Source: Aminipila terrae
GTDB lineage: Bacteria; Bacillota; Clostridia; Peptostreptococcales; Anaerovoracaceae
Assembly: GCF_010120715.1 (NCBI RefSeq)
Contig: NZ_CP047591.1
Location: 1,240,001-1,304,000, forward strand
DNA: 64,000 bases
Reading direction: 5' to 3'
This document shows, piece after piece, positions 7,701 through 18,047 of this stretch. Within the stretch, counting starts at the first letter, position 1, and each line of letters opens with the position of its first letter. The position numbers and the translations under genes were made by a program. A model generated the notes under the pieces. It did no database searches. It was not told the origin of the DNA and worked only from the letters and a program-made list of their open reading frames with translations.

Positions 7701-9178
7701 TTACTCCAGTGAATCTCGAACAGACTTTGTCATATCTTCAATATTCAGTACTCCAGTATGTCTGATCTCTTTATTTTCCAGATTTTTTAATCCTGCTGGG
7801 ATTCGTACACCTGTTTTGTTATTCAGGGCTTTAACGTATGCGAAACCATCCTTTTCTTCACTTAGTCCAATGGACCTGGCCACGCTGTCTGCAAATTTAT
7901 ATGCACTTGCCGTAGATGCTATAACTGTAGGTGTATTGTCTCCTGTTTCTTTTGCATAATCTTTATAGACCTTGTAGGCAACAGCAGTATGAGTATCCAT
8001 CAGGTAGCCATTATCTTCATACATGGAACCAATTGTTTCATTAGTTTCATCAATAGTGGCAAAGCCTGCATAAAACTCCTTCAATCCTTCTTTTATCTTG
8101 CTGCTGACTTCATATACTTTCTCTTTTTCAAGACTGTCCATCAGCGTCTTTACTTCAGCTGCATTGCCGCCAGACAAATGATACAGCAGTCTTTCCAGAT
8201 TGCTTGAAATTAATATATCCATGGATGGAGAATTAGTCAGATAAAAATCTCTTCTAATATCATATACTCCTGTATTGATAAAATCAGTTAAAACTTTGTT
8301 TTCATTTGAGGCGCAGATTAATTTACCAACAGGTATTCCCATCTGTTTGGCATAATAAGCGGCAAGAATATTTCCAAAGTTTCCTGTTGGAACAACCACG
8401 TTCATTTTTTCTCCCGCCTTAAGGGCTCCTTTTTCCATCATCTTTGCATATGCATAAACATAATAAGCAACCTGTGGAACAAGCCTTCCAATATTAATGG
8501 AATTGGCAGAAGATAATTTGCAGTTCATCTTTGCCAGTTCTTCTGCAAACCCTGTATCGTTAAAGATTTTCTTAACACCAGTCTGGGCATCGTCAAAGTT
8601 TCCATTTATAGCGAAAACATGGGTATTTTCACCTTCCTGGGAAACCATCTGTCTTTCCTGTACCTGACTGACTCCCTGATTTGGATAGAAAACGATAATC
8701 TCTGTTCCTGCTACGTCTGCAAATCCTTCCAGTGCAGCCTTACCTGTATCCCCGGAAGTGGCTGTCAATATACAAATCTTCTTTTCTTCCTTTTCCTTTT
8801 TCATGGCAGTTGTCAAAAGGTAAGGAAGAATAGAAAGGGCCATGTCCTTAAAAGCAGCAGTCTTTCCATGATATAGTTCCAGGAAGTACCCGTCCCGCCT
8901 TTTACAAGAGGTGCAATTTCCTTTTCCTCAAACTTACTGTCGTAAGCTCCGTTTACGCATGCCTGCATTTCTTCTTCTGTATAATCTGTGAAAAACGCAG
9001 ATATTACTTTTAATGCAATCTCCTGATATGTTTTCCCTGTCAATTCTTCCAATGAAAATGGCAGAACTGGCAGCTGCGCTGGAACATAAAGACCTCTGTC
9101 CTCTGATATTCCCTGGATAACAGCCTGAGCTGCTGTTTTTGTATTTATACTTCCACGTGTGCTTACGTAATTTATCAT
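7701..9178 (-). CDS. thrC: Threonine synthase, frameshifted once
   Basis: PLP enzyme forming threonine from O-phosphohomoserine. The first 103 codons (MINYVSTRGS to EIAPLVKGG) and the rest (MALSILPYLLTT onward) lie in different frames. Adding one G near 8889-8896 restores the conserved YFLELYHGKTAAFKDMALS, which holds the PLP lysine (AAFKD), and gives 492 residues, normal for clostridial ThrC. TATSGDTGKAALEGF and VVPTGNFGNILAAYYAKQMG are the PLP-phosphate loops. An AAGGAGAAGGG ribosome binding site precedes the ATG at 9178. The break sits in a G run and probably reflects a sequencing error, since everything downstream is perfectly conserved in type. Confidence 0.9.
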
Positions 9179-9370
9179 AACCCTTCTCCTTTAACAAAAC
9201 TATTGTCCCTCATTTTATCAAAAAATCAGTCAAATTACAAGAAATTCTAAGGATTCTGACCATAATATTTTTGCCAGGCCCTTTTAAAAAAATTAAGTTT
9301 TTGTGGTAGGAAATATTCAGTTTATGTTATACTAAGATTATATAATTCAGCTAATAAGGAAGGTATCAAG

Positions 9371-10278
9371 ATGTATTTTGGAAGTGTTCGTTTTTATAAA
9401 CATATTATACTAATCGTTCTGACTCTGGTTGTTATTTTTTCAATTACTTCATGTGTATTTATGGGTATTTCCAATCATCATATGAAAAAAGTCCTTAAAG
9501 ACAACGGTCTGGCAGTCAGCGCAGGGACTCCTGCCATCAGTTCCGATTCTCAGGCATTCACTGACCAGCAGCGGGCACATTATTCCTCTTCTTTTGATTA
9601 CCAGAAACTATATCCTAATTTGACAATAGATAACGATTTCGTTTATAAGGAGGATTTGCCAAAGTCCGTTTATTTAACTTTTGATGACGGGCCTTCCAGT
9701 TTAACTCCTCAAATCCTGGATATACTTAAAGAACAGGGTGTTCAGGCAACTTTCTTTATTAATTACAGTGACAGTATGGAGTCCCAGGCATTATACAAAA
9801 GAATGATGGATGAAGGGCATACCATAGGAGTTCACAGTACCTGCCATCAATATACAACTATTTATCAATCAGCAGATGCCTTTTTAGATGATTTTGCACA
9901 GACTGCGTTGATGCTTGAACAGGTAACTGGCAAAAAGCCAGAACTTTTAAGATTCCCTGGGGGCAGCATTAATTCATATGACCGGGCAGTATATCAGCAA
10001 ATTATTGCTGAAATGCTTCGAAGAGGCTATACATATTATGACTGGAACGTTTCCGCAGATGATGCCACCAGTACGGTCACCAGAGATGAGATTTACAACA
10101 ATGTGATAAATGGCGTGAAAAATACAACAAGTCCATCGTTTTGATGCATGACTTAAGCAATAAATCAGATACCTTATCTGCATTACCTGATATTATTAAA
10201 GAACTAAAATCCGAGGGTTACCATTTTTATCCACTTACAAAGGATGTTAAACCTGTAGCCTTTGATTACGTTGACTAA
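9371..10278 (+). CDS. Polysaccharide deacetylase (NodB family), frameshifted near the C-terminus
   Basis: Membrane-anchored or secreted deacetylase of peptidoglycan or another GlcNAc polymer. Residues 15-37 form a signal anchor. NodB motifs are in order: TFDDG (about 104-108, metal Asp), GVHSTCH (about 155-161, zinc His residues) and RFPGGS (about 195-200). The frame stops at 10144, but adding one A in the run 10118-10122 continues into SIVLMHDL, the conserved NodB C-terminal His motif, and runs to a TAA at 10276-10278, giving 302 residues. AAGGAAGG precedes the ATG. gltX starts 20 bases later on the same strand. Confidence 0.88.
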
Positions 10279-10298
10279 ACTATACTTGGAGGACAAAT

Positions 10299-11957
10299 AT
10301 GGATTACAATAAATTAGCGGATCTGTTATTTCCGCACATCACCAAATCGCCGGCTGACTATGAAGAGCAGTTTCCTGAAAGACAGCTTCCTGCAGGAGCA
10401 AAAGTTACACGACTTGGACCAAGTCCAACTGGTTTTATTCATCTGGGAAATCTTTATGGAGCCTTTGTTGATGAGAGACTGGCACATCAGAGCGGCGGCA
10501 CTTTCTATCTGAGAATTGAAGATACAGATGATAAACGCTATGTGGAAGGTGCTGTAGAAGTTATCATAAACTCCCTGAAGTTTTTTGATATTAACTTCGA
10601 TGAAGGAGCTACCATTGATGGCCATATTGGAGATTACGGCCCTTATTTTCAAAGTGATCGTGGTGAGATTTATCAATGTTACGTTAAAAAACTCATACAA
10701 AATGGACAAGCCTATCCTTGCTTTCTTACTTCTGAAGAACTTGAAGAAATACATGCAAAACAGGAGACTGGAAAAGAGAACTTTGGCATATACGGAAAAT
10801 GGGCCACAAGCCGCAGTCTTTCCATTGAAGAAATTGAGGAATACATTAATTCCGGTAAATCATATGTTATTCGATTAAAGTCAGATGGTAATCATGACCT
10901 TCCATCTGAGGAAATAAAAACAATATCAGTGGAAGATGGAATTAGAGGAACTCTAACCATGCCTGAAAACAATCAGGATGTGGTAATATTAAAGGCCAAT
11001 GGCATTCCTACCTACCATTTTGCTCATGTCGTTGATGATCACCTGATGAGAACGACTCACGTTGTAAGAGGTGCAGAATGGCTGCCTTCCCTGCCTATTC
11101 ACGTTGAATTGTTTGATAAGCTTGGATTTAAAATGCCAATCTTCTGTCATACGGCTCAACTGATGAAGCTGGACGAGGAGGGTAATAAACGAAAACTTTC
11201 CAAGAGAAAAGACCCTGAACTATCATTAGATTATTACAGAAATGAAGGTTATCATCCTGCTGCTGTAAGAGAATATTTAATGACCATCTTAAATTCAAAT
11301 TTTGAAGAGTGGCGCATTGCAAATCCTGATGCCCCTATTGATGAATTTGAGCTGACCGTAGAAAAAATGAGTAACTCCGGTGCATTGTTTGATTTAAACA
11401 AATTAAATGATATTTGCAAAGATGTTCTTGTTAAAATTCCAGCAACGGAGCTTTGTGAGTTTATGAAAAACTGGTCCAGGGAATTTAAACCGGAAATTCT
11501 TCCCTTGTTTGAGGGCCATGAAGAATATATTGAAAGAATTTTTGATCTGGGTCGTGATGGAGCAAAACCTAGAAAAGACCTGATTTATGCAAAACAGATA
11601 TTTGAATTTATCAGCTATTTCTTTGATGATTATTTTAAAATTGAAGATTCTAACCCTGAAAATGTAAGCCCTGAAGATGCAAAGGCTATTCTCAATGCAT
11701 ATCTTTCTTCTTATGACCATAAGGATGACCAGTCAGCATGGTTTGACAAAATAAGAGAGATAAGTACTGAACTTGGCTATGCTGCAAAACCGAAAGATTA
11801 CAAGAAAAATCCTGAGCAGTACAAAGGCCATGTAGGAGATGTCAGTACCGTTATCCGTATTGCACTAATGGGCCGTTCTCAGTCTCCCGATATCTGGGAA
11901 ATCCAACAGATTCTCGGAGAGGAAAGAACCCGCAGCAGAATAAAAGCGAGAATTTAA
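10299..11957 (+). CDS. gltX: Glutamate--tRNA ligase
   Basis: A 552-residue class I aminoacyl-tRNA synthetase charging tRNA-Glu. The ATP site is visible as PSPTGFIHLGNLYGAF (HIGH variant HLGN, about residues 42-55) and as NKRKLSKRKDPE (KMSKS variant KLSKR, about 295-305). IEDTDDKRYVEGAVE, YPCFLTSEELEEI and THVVRGAEWLPSLP are GluRS family features. The longer 550-aa clostridial type is distinct from the 480-aa GluRS. Whether it also acts on tRNA-Gln cannot be seen from the sequence. GGAGG lies nine bases before the ATG, and the acyl-ACP thioesterase start follows after one base. Confidence 0.93.
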   Translation: MDYNKLADLLFPHITKSPADYEEQFPERQLPAGAKVTRLGPSPTGFIHLGNLYGAFVDERLAHQSGGTFYLRIEDTDDKRYVEGAVEVIINSLKFFDINFDEGATIDGHIGDYGPYFQSDRGEIYQCYVKKLIQNGQAYPCFLTSEELEEIHAKQETGKENFGIYGKWATSRSLSIEEIEEYINSGKSYVIRLKSDGNHDLPSEEIKTISVEDGIRGTLTMPENNQDVVILKANGIPTYHFAHVVDDHLMRTTHVVRGAEWLPSLPIHVELFDKLGFKMPIFCHTAQLMKLDEEGNKRKLSKRKDPELSLDYYRNEGYHPAAVREYLMTILNSNFEEWRIANPDAPIDEFELTVEKMSNSGALFDLNKLNDICKDVLVKIPATELCEFMKNWSREFKPEILPLFEGHEEYIERIFDLGRDGAKPRKDLIYAKQIFEFISYFFDDYFKIEDSNPENVSPEDAKAILNAYLSSYDHKDDQSAWFDKIREISTELGYAAKPKDYKKNPEQYKGHVGDVSTVIRIALMGRSQSPDIWEIQQILGEERTRSRIKARI

Positions 11958-11958
11958 A

Positions 11959-12675
11959 ATGTACACATATAATGATCGTATAAAAATCAGTGAAACAGAC
12001 AAACGGCGAAACTGGACTATACCTTCCATTATTGATGCGATGCAGAATTGTGTCATGTTCCAATTGGAGGATTTAGGTGCTGGTCTGGATTACTTTGATG
12101 AAAAAAACAAGTTATTGGTAGTCACTTGCTGGCAGGTTAAAATTTTTAATCTGCCTAAGCTCTTTGACAGAATTACTGTTGGTACACAAGTGTATGGTTA
12201 TAAAGCAGCTACCGCTTTCCGTCATTGTATGGTATGGGACCATACGGGAGAACTGGCTATAGCTTCTCATTCTTTAGGTGTTTTTATTGATGCAGAGACA
12301 GGCCGCCCTATGAAAACCTCCCAGGAAGAGTGGGAAAAGTATGATGTTAATCAAGATACTCCCTGCAGTTCTATTGATTTTCAGGACAGACGTATTCCTT
12401 TGCCTGATGCACTTGAAATAGTAGAAGAGTTTGATGTTAACATTCATCATCTGGATGTAAACAACCATATGAATAATGGCCAATATGTACGAATTGCCTA
12501 TAACTATCTTCCCGATCATTTTGATGTTGCACAATTCAGAGTTGAATACAAAAAACAGGCTACGTTAAGGGATCGGATAATCGTAAAAATATCCAGACAG
12601 GATACCATTTTTTGTGTTGTCATCTGTGATACAGACAATACGCCTTTTGCTGTTGTGGAATTCACTAGGAGATAG
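11959..12675 (+). CDS. Acyl-ACP thioesterase
   Basis: A 238-residue double hot-dog thioesterase releasing fatty acids from acyl carrier protein (FatA/FatB-like bacterial family). The N-terminal half has the hot-dog helix (IPSIIDAMQNCVMFQLEDLG). The C-terminal half has the catalytic Asp/Asn/His pattern, HHLDVNNHMNNGQYVRIA (about 157-174). It is cytosolic. The start lies one base after the gltX stop, with ribosome binding bases inside the gltX end, so translation is probably coupled. It ends at a bidirectional terminator shared with the convergent cyclase gene. Confidence 0.88.
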   Translation: MYTYNDRIKISETDKRRNWTIPSIIDAMQNCVMFQLEDLGAGLDYFDEKNKLLVVTCWQVKIFNLPKLFDRITVGTQVYGYKAATAFRHCMVWDHTGELAIASHSLGVFIDAETGRPMKTSQEEWEKYDVNQDTPCSSIDFQDRRIPLPDALEIVEEFDVNIHHLDVNNHMNNGQYVRIAYNYLPDHFDVAQFRVEYKKQATLRDRIIVKISRQDTIFCVVICDTDNTPFAVVEFTRR

Positions 12676-12677
12676 TT

Positions 12678-12720
12678 AAAGCTCTGGGCTTACCCGATAG
12701 GTAAGTGCCAGAGCTTTTTT
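12678..12720. terminator. Bidirectional terminator
   Basis: AAAGCTCTGG/CCAGAGCTTT with an inner CTTACC/GGTAAG helix, flanked by T on the plus side and A on the plus-strand left side. It serves the convergent thioesterase (+) and diguanylate cyclase (-) genes. Confidence 0.8.
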
Positions 12721-14281
12721 AACAGGTATATGTAACTTTATTTCTCCCTGAATTTTTAGACTGGTACAGATTCTTATCTGCCAGATTATACAAATCTTCT
12801 GCCTGCCCGGAGAATGCCATTCCCACACTTATGGTCACTCTGGTATCTTCTTCCCATTTCATTTCCTGTACAGCCAGTCTGAGCCTTTCCGCAAGTCCAA
12901 TGGCATGTCCCATCTTTGAGCACTTATATAAAATGCAGAATTCTTCTCCACCCATTCTGAACACTTTAGCATTTCTAGATTTTCTTTCATTAAAACTCCT
13001 GCACAATCGTGATAATACTACATCTCCAAAGTCATGGCCATAATTGTCATTTACGTTCTTAAAATAATCTACATCAATCATAATTACTGCAAACCGTACT
13101 TTCTTTCGGATGTAATTATTATAAACTTTTTCAAAATGTCTGCGGTTGTAAGCGTTGGTTAAAGAATCTGTAATGCTTTGTTTTCTGCTCTGCAAAAATA
13201 AAATCAGTAAGGTCAGCATAACCATAAAAATTATTAAGACCACGAGTATCAATCGGATTCTGGCTTCTTTCTCCTGAGATTTTGCATATTTGCTTCCGTA
13301 AATAGTAAAAATATAATCGGTGCTCAGTTGACTTTCCTGGCTCATAACAGCCATGTACATATCCAAGATCTGTGCGCTATACTTGCCATATACTGCGGGA
13401 CTTTTCTCCTCATATAATGGTGTAATCTCTTTTAAAAAGTTCAGACTGTCTGCACTATATCCTCTTATCCTCTGCATGGTTAATACTTCATCACACATTT
13501 GCTGACTTTTCCCCAGGTCACCAGTTGCTATCTCCATTTTCGCACGCATTTCTCTAAGTGGGATTATAACATTTGAAATAATTAGTTCATCCTTTGTTTC
13601 TGGTTCTACAATACCATCTAATATGTTTTTTGCGGATTGATAATCCCTTTCATTCCAAAAATTCCTGGCCTGAATAATTCTCCTTTTAGAAAGCATTTCC
13701 CTGTAATCATAAGCAGGCTTCACCACATAATTCATGGATGATTTCAGATATGCTTCTGACTCTGAAGTATGTCCTGTTTTTGATTTCAAATCTGCCATAT
13801 AAATATATGCTGTTTCTTCTATCCATCTTTTTTCCTCCGGGTTCTTTATTTCATAGGATAAGGCTTTATGTATAAGGGTCTCCGCCATTTTGTAATCATA
13901 CAGCATCATAAAAGTATCTGCTAAGTTTATATAGTTCCAGGAGGAATAATAATATTCCTTTTCCTTATCAGCCATATATATGGAAGTGACACCAGTCTCT
14001 ATCATTTTTGAATACTCCTGGTTAAGAGCATATACCATTGAAAGATTTGTATAAATTTCAATTTTCTTCCTTGGTGCAACCAGTTTCAGATTTTGAACCT
14101 TTTTTAGTTCCTGAATCCTTTGTTTATGAGTGTATTCGCTGTCAAAGGTTTTGCTTAGAACTTTGGTTACAAATTCATTATTTTGTTTATAAACTTTAAA
14201 TGCTCTGCCAGTAATACATCCTAAAGCAATTAATACTGACATTATAATGAGAGCAAGTTTTAAATTCTTTCCGGACCACAT
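12719..14281 (-). CDS. Membrane diguanylate cyclase with extracytoplasmic TPR-like sensor
   Basis: A 520-residue protein predicted to make cyclic di-GMP. A first transmembrane helix (about 8-26) is followed by roughly 310 residues of helical, TPR-like sequence (NLSMVYALNQEYSKMIE, INLADTFMMLYDYKMAETLI, YIYMADLKSKTGH). A second transmembrane helix (343-364) and a GGDEF domain (about 370-518) follow. The active-site loop GGEEF is at 444-448, with the metal Asp in MIDVDYFKNVND. The RxxD product-inhibition site expected five residues before GGEEF is absent, so it is probably not feedback-inhibited. The sensor ligand is unknown. It is a single-gene transcript on the minus strand. Confidence 0.88.
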   Translation of the reverse strand: MWSGKNLKLALIIMSVLIALGCITGRAFKVYKQNNEFVTKVLSKTFDSEYTHKQRIQELKKVQNLKLVAPRKKIEIYTNLSMVYALNQEYSKMIETGVTSIYMADKEKEYYYSSWNYINLADTFMMLYDYKMAETLIHKALSYEIKNPEEKRWIEETAYIYMADLKSKTGHTSESEAYLKSSMNYVVKPAYDYREMLSKRRIIQARNFWNERDYQSAKNILDGIVEPETKDELIISNVIIPLREMRAKMEIATGDLGKSQQMCDEVLTMQRIRGYSADSLNFLKEITPLYEEKSPAVYGKYSAQILDMYMAVMSQESQLSTDYIFTIYGSKYAKSQEKEARIRLILVVLIIFMVMLTLLILFLQSRKQSITDSLTNAYNRRHFEKVYNNYIRKKVRFAVIMIDVDYFKNVNDNYGHDFGDVVLSRLCRSFNERKSRNAKVFRMGGEEFCILYKCSKMGHAIGLAERLRLAVQEMKWEEDTRVTISVGMAFSGQAEDLYNLADKNLYQSKNSGRNKVTYTC

Positions 14282-14436
14282 AAAATATATTCCTCCAGGG
14301 TATCCCTCATTTCGCCACTTTCCATAATTGTATCATATGAATAAAAGTATCCGGCCAAGAAACGTGTGCTATATTATGTCAAAAAAATTGAATTTCCGTC
14401 TATTTATATACCTGTGTTTAGCAAAAAAAGAATAGA

Positions 14437-14454
14437 GCGCCCCAGTTGGGGCGC
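14437..14454. terminator. Terminator hairpin after the 33-aa peptide gene
   Basis: GCGCCCC (14437-14443) pairs with GGGGCGC (14448-14454) around AGTT/AACT. T runs occur on both sides. On the minus strand it lies 40 bases after the stop of the 33-aa peptide gene. Confidence 0.8.
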
Positions 14455-14493
14455 CCCTTTTCCATTTTTTATATGGGTTGATGTACCGCTTAT

Positions 14494-14595
14494 TTAGCTG
14501 TAGCAATTACAGAAAATGATCACCAATAGTAAGAAGAAAAACAGTAAGCTCGTATCAACGCCTTCGCCATTAAATAAACCACAACCGTTTGCCAT
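14494..14595 (-). CDS. Small hydrophobic single-helix peptide, 33 aa
   Basis: ATG at 14595 opens 33 codons, MANGCGLFNGEGVDT and then SLLFFFLLLVIIFCNCYS, with the stop at 14494-14496. A short Gly/Cys-rich head is followed by one hydrophobic helix and a C-N-C tail. AAAGGAG and GGTGAT lie upstream of the ATG, and a strong terminator follows. Small Gly-Cys/hydrophobic peptides of this kind are common in spore-forming Firmicutes and often called spore coat or membrane microproteins; the resemblance is by eye only and no function is established. The region stands between the cyclase and ahcY with no other gene. Confidence 0.65.
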   Translation of the reverse strand: MANGCGLFNGEGVDTSLLFFFLLLVIIFCNCYS

Positions 14596-14701
14596 TATAA
14601 TCACCTGCTCCTTTAAAAATTATTGTTTGTATGATATGATATGTTTTTTCTTCAAAATATGTTACTACTTTCTGGATTAATAAATGGTTTTGATTTTAAA
14701 T

Positions 14702-15952
14702 TTATACCTGCCAGCTGTTAAGGTATTTTTCCTGTTCCGGAGTCAGTTTGTCAATCTCAATGTCCCATGCTTCAAGCTTTCTGTTGGAAACCACATCATC
14801 GATTTCTGCAGATACGTCAATTACACCCTTTTTTAAATTCTTATAATTGTCTTTAATGTATAGAGCGGATAATGTCTGTACCGCAAAACTCATATCCATA
14901 ATTTCTGCAGGATGCCCGTCAGCTGCTGCGATATTTACCAGTCTGCCTTCAGCTATGACATTCACCATTCTGCCATTATTAAGTTTATAACCCATAATAT
15001 TCTTTCTTGTTTCCATCTTTTCCACTGCTGCTGCTTCCAGACCTGCCATGTCAATCTCGCAGTCGAAATGTCCAGCGTTTGTCAGGATTGCTCTATCCTT
15101 CATTGTCAGCATATGCTCTACAGTTATAGTATGATTACAGCCTGTAGCAGATACAAAAATATCACCCAAAGGAGCTGCCTTTGCCATAGTCATTACACTA
15201 TATCCGTCCATACGTGCCTCAATAGCCTTTACAGGATTAATCTCTGTGACAATTACATTTGCCCCCATAGCTGCTGCTCTCATAGCAATACCTCTTGAGC
15301 ACCATCCATATCCAGCAACAACAACTGTTTTCCCTGCCACAATCAGGTTTGTATTAGTCATAATACTAGCCCAGACAGATTGACCTGTACCGTATCTGTT
15401 ATCAAATAGGTGTTTGCACTGGGCATCGTTTACAGCTACCATCGGGAACTTAAGTACCCCTTCACGTTCCATAGCCTTCAGTCTGATCACACCTGTGGTG
15501 GTTTCTTCACATCCGCCCCAGACTTCTTCTGCCAGATCAGTTCTTTTTCCGTGAACCATACCAACAAGGTCTCCCCCATCATCTATAATAATATTGGGTT
15601 TATGTTCAAGACACATTTCAATATGTCTTTCGTATTCTTCAGCTGTAGCACCATGATAGGCATATACCATAAGACCATCTTCAACAAGAGCTGCTGCAAT
15701 ATCATCCTGGGTGGATAGAATATTACTGCCTGTTACAGACATTTGTGCTCCTCCTGCTGCCAGTACTTTACAAAGATATGCGGTTTTGGCTTCCAGATGC
15801 ACTGAAAGGGATATTTTAATGCCTTCAAAAGGTTTTGTTTTTACAAACTCTTCCTCAAAACCTCTGAGCAGAGGCATGTTATTTTTAACCCATTCAATTT
15901 TCTGGTGACCGGACGGTGCCAAAGCAATGTCTCGGATTTCATATTTCTTCAT
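14702..15952 (-). CDS. ahcY: Adenosylhomocysteinase (S-adenosylhomocysteine hydrolase)
   Basis: A 416-residue NAD-dependent enzyme splitting S-adenosylhomocysteine into adenosine and homocysteine to recycle methyl-transfer product. The NAD fold is at about 205-225 (VVAGYGWCSRGIAMRAAAMG), substrate motifs are DDGGDLVGMVH and AVNDAQCKHLFDNRYGTGQS, and NAGHFDCEIDM closes the active site. The length is that of the short Thermotoga/clostridial type, and the C-terminus WQV lacks the usual KxxHYRY tail of the longer enzymes. GerMN and deacetylase genes lie immediately upstream on the same strand with gaps of 16 and 12 bases, so the three may be co-transcribed. Confidence 0.93.
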   Translation of the reverse strand: MKKYEIRDIALAPSGHQKIEWVKNNMPLLRGFEEEFVKTKPFEGIKISLSVHLEAKTAYLCKVLAAGGAQMSVTGSNILSTQDDIAAALVEDGLMVYAYHGATAEEYERHIEMCLEHKPNIIIDDGGDLVGMVHGKRTDLAEEVWGGCEETTTGVIRLKAMEREGVLKFPMVAVNDAQCKHLFDNRYGTGQSVWASIMTNTNLIVAGKTVVVAGYGWCSRGIAMRAAAMGANVIVTEINPVKAIEARMDGYSVMTMAKAAPLGDIFVSATGCNHTITVEHMLTMKDRAILTNAGHFDCEIDMAGLEAAAVEKMETRKNIMGYKLNNGRMVNVIAEGRLVNIAAADGHPAEIMDMSFAVQTLSALYIKDNYKNLKKGVIDVSAEIDDVVSNRKLEAWDIEIDKLTPEQEKYLNSWQV

Positions 15953-15968
15953 TTTGGTATTTCTCCTT

Positions 15969-16598
15969 TTATTGTGTTTTATCTTTATCAGTTTTATATA
16001 AACCTTCTGTTAAAGGTTCTGATGTATCGCAATGACCCATCAGGGTTTCTGCCTTTTTACCATCTACTAAAAACTGTACTTGTTTTATTTCATGAAAACT
16101 ATTTGTAAGTGTTTCAACAATCTGACTTATAAAGATTGATTCTTCTAAAGACCCACCCCCATCTTTAAGATTCTTTCCAATTAAATCTACATAAGCAGTT
16201 CCGTCTTTGCAGGTAATATTGTGTATACCAAACTTTTCAGTAACCAGTGTGTTGGCATTTTTCAAAGCCTCAGGTACCTGCCACAGGTGGGTAATTGCTT
16301 CCGTGTATGCATAGGAAGCGGCTTCTTCATCAGTCATTCCTTTTGGAGTTTTTTCCGGTACATAGATGGAAATCCCATCATATTCTACCAGCGCCCCTTT
16401 ACTTTCATCCCCGTTAACAATAAAGTCACTATTTGCATAATAAAGTTTTAATTGCTTGTTTACCTGCTGTTCCTCTGCTTTCTTATGGCCGCAGCCGGAT
16501 AATCCCATGACTGATGTTACAATCAGAACTGCCCCCATGGTAAAACAGAATATTCTCCACATCAATTTATCCAATTTCCAGTTTTGTCTTTCTCCCAT
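15969..16598 (-). CDS. GerMN-domain lipoprotein
   Basis: A 209-residue protein. A hydrophobic segment ends in lipobox GLSGC (Cys about residue 36), so it is a surface lipoprotein. Residues about 50-195 form a GerMN domain: LKLYYANSDFIV, AITHLWQVPEAL, TAYVDL, and the signature VQFLVDGKKAETLMGHCDTSEPL. GerMN domains occur in the spore germination/sporulation protein GerM and in other envelope proteins, and are thought to assist peptidoglycan-linked assembly. It is close to the ahcY and deacetylase genes on the same strand. Confidence 0.85.
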   Translation of the reverse strand: MGERQNWKLDKLMWRIFCFTMGAVLIVTSVMGLSGCGHKKAEEQQVNKQLKLYYANSDFIVNGDESKGALVEYDGISIYVPEKTPKGMTDEEAASYAYTEAITHLWQVPEALKNANTLVTEKFGIHNITCKDGTAYVDLIGKNLKDGGGSLEESIFISQIVETLTNSFHEIKQVQFLVDGKKAETLMGHCDTSEPLTEGLYKTDKDKTQ

Positions 16599-16610
16599 TT
16601 CTGGCCCCCC

Positions 16611-17900
16611 TTAGTAATTAACCGCCGGTCTTGATTTATCATAAACCTTATTTACATCAAAGTAATACTGGTTCAGGAACTCCGGACGTTTCTGCATGGT
16701 ATAGTCATCTAAATTTACTCTAGGCATAACCATAATATCTTTATAAAATATCGTTTTTCTGCTGATATCTACCGGACAAAATATCTTATATCCACTATCA
16801 GCAATGTACCTATGTATTGGATTTTTATTGTTCCAATGCCATCCGAAAGGGGATATGTATATGTTTGTTTCCCCTACCCATGGAGCAATCTTCTGCTTCC
16901 ATCTGTCTGTGTCATACTTCATCTGAGCCATGGTAACTTTACCAGTCCTGAAATATCCATTATGGGTATAACTATGGCAGGCAAAAAGCCATCCTTCTGC
17001 TTTCAGGTTATCTGCCACAGCTTTCACTTCCTGCTGCCATTTTGGTTCTTCTGGCAGCCCGTCTGTAATCCGATATCCTAATGCACCCTGATACCCTGTA
17101 AGGGCAATAACACCTTTCGTACCTTTCCAGGAAAAGTCTGGATATTTTGCAACAAAATCATCCAGAATAGGCATTACATCCCCATCACGGGTTATTTTTG
17201 TTTCTCCCTGCGGAGTAATAACCTCCGTCCACACCCGTTTGTCCGGACCAATGACCAACCGGTTAGCAAAACCATCTGGTTTCATGTAATCATAATAGTT
17301 TACATCATCAATGGAAATAACTAATGGTTTCTTCCCTTTAGGCAAATAAATGTCCTTAGGCGATACGGTTCCATCTCCTGCAACGGTAATGGTCTCATTC
17401 AATGGATAAAGAACATATCCTCTTTTATAAAGTTCCGGGAGCATGGCTTTAAACTCTTTAACAGTAGTCATCCACATATTATAGCCTTGTGCCGGATGTC
17501 CTTTGTTATCAAAAGCAAGTTCGGGATATATAATCAGGCTGTGAAAAAAAACATGCTCCACTACGCCATTATATTTCACTAAAGACTCTTTTTGATGCTT
17601 TATATCAGCCATTTTCAATTGAATTGCATCACCAGTAGTGCTCTGATCCATTAAATCAGATTCCCTTTGCAGAACCCCCAATGCTTCATCATAAAAATAA
17701 CCTAATGCCAGCTTATCCGCTTCAGCTATTACAGTACTCTTCTCATCTGTATTATTCTGAGCTGAAGCCTTAATATCCTGACCCATAGCACTCTTAGCTA
17801 TTATTATAGCCAGAGCCACTACTACGATACTTCCTACAGCCACAGCCAGCTTCAAGTATTTGCTTCGCTGTTTGTCGCTGTCCCATTTAATAATCCCCAC
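16611..17900 (-). CDS. Polysaccharide deacetylase family protein, membrane anchored
   Basis: A 429-residue protein. An N-terminal transmembrane anchor (about 17-36) is followed by about 70 residues of helical linker and a NodB-like domain with substitutions. LVISIDDVNYYDYM replaces TFDDG but keeps the paired Asp. ACHSYTHNGYF (about 310-320) gives the HSxxH zinc motif, and YISPFGWHW the arginine-motif region. The strand order and a large insert (about 215-290) match the clostridial 300-residue deacetylase-like group. Activity on wall polymers is inferred. It probably forms a transcript with the GerMN and ahcY genes. Confidence 0.8.
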   Translation of the reverse strand: MGIIKWDSDKQRSKYLKLAVAVGSIVVVALAIIIAKSAMGQDIKASAQNNTDEKSTVIAEADKLALGYFYDEALGVLQRESDLMDQSTTGDAIQLKMADIKHQKESLVKYNGVVEHVFFHSLIIYPELAFDNKGHPAQGYNMWMTTVKEFKAMLPELYKRGYVLYPLNETITVAGDGTVSPKDIYLPKGKKPLVISIDDVNYYDYMKPDGFANRLVIGPDKRVWTEVITPQGETKITRDGDVMPILDDFVAKYPDFSWKGTKGVIALTGYQGALGYRITDGLPEEPKWQQEVKAVADNLKAEGWLFACHSYTHNGYFRTGKVTMAQMKYDTDRWKQKIAPWVGETNIYISPFGWHWNNKNPIHRYIADSGYKIFCPVDISRKTIFYKDIMVMPRVNLDDYTMQKRPEFLNQYYFDVNKVYDKSRPAVNY

Positions 17901-18047
17901 GACTACACCCTCTAACTTAATCCCACACTTCTACATTTTAAATGTAATATTGTAACGATATCAATAATTATTATACTATAAAATCTCAAAGCCTTGTTAA
18001 TAAATTTTATAACATATTAATAAATCTATGCCTTTATCCCCCTACCC

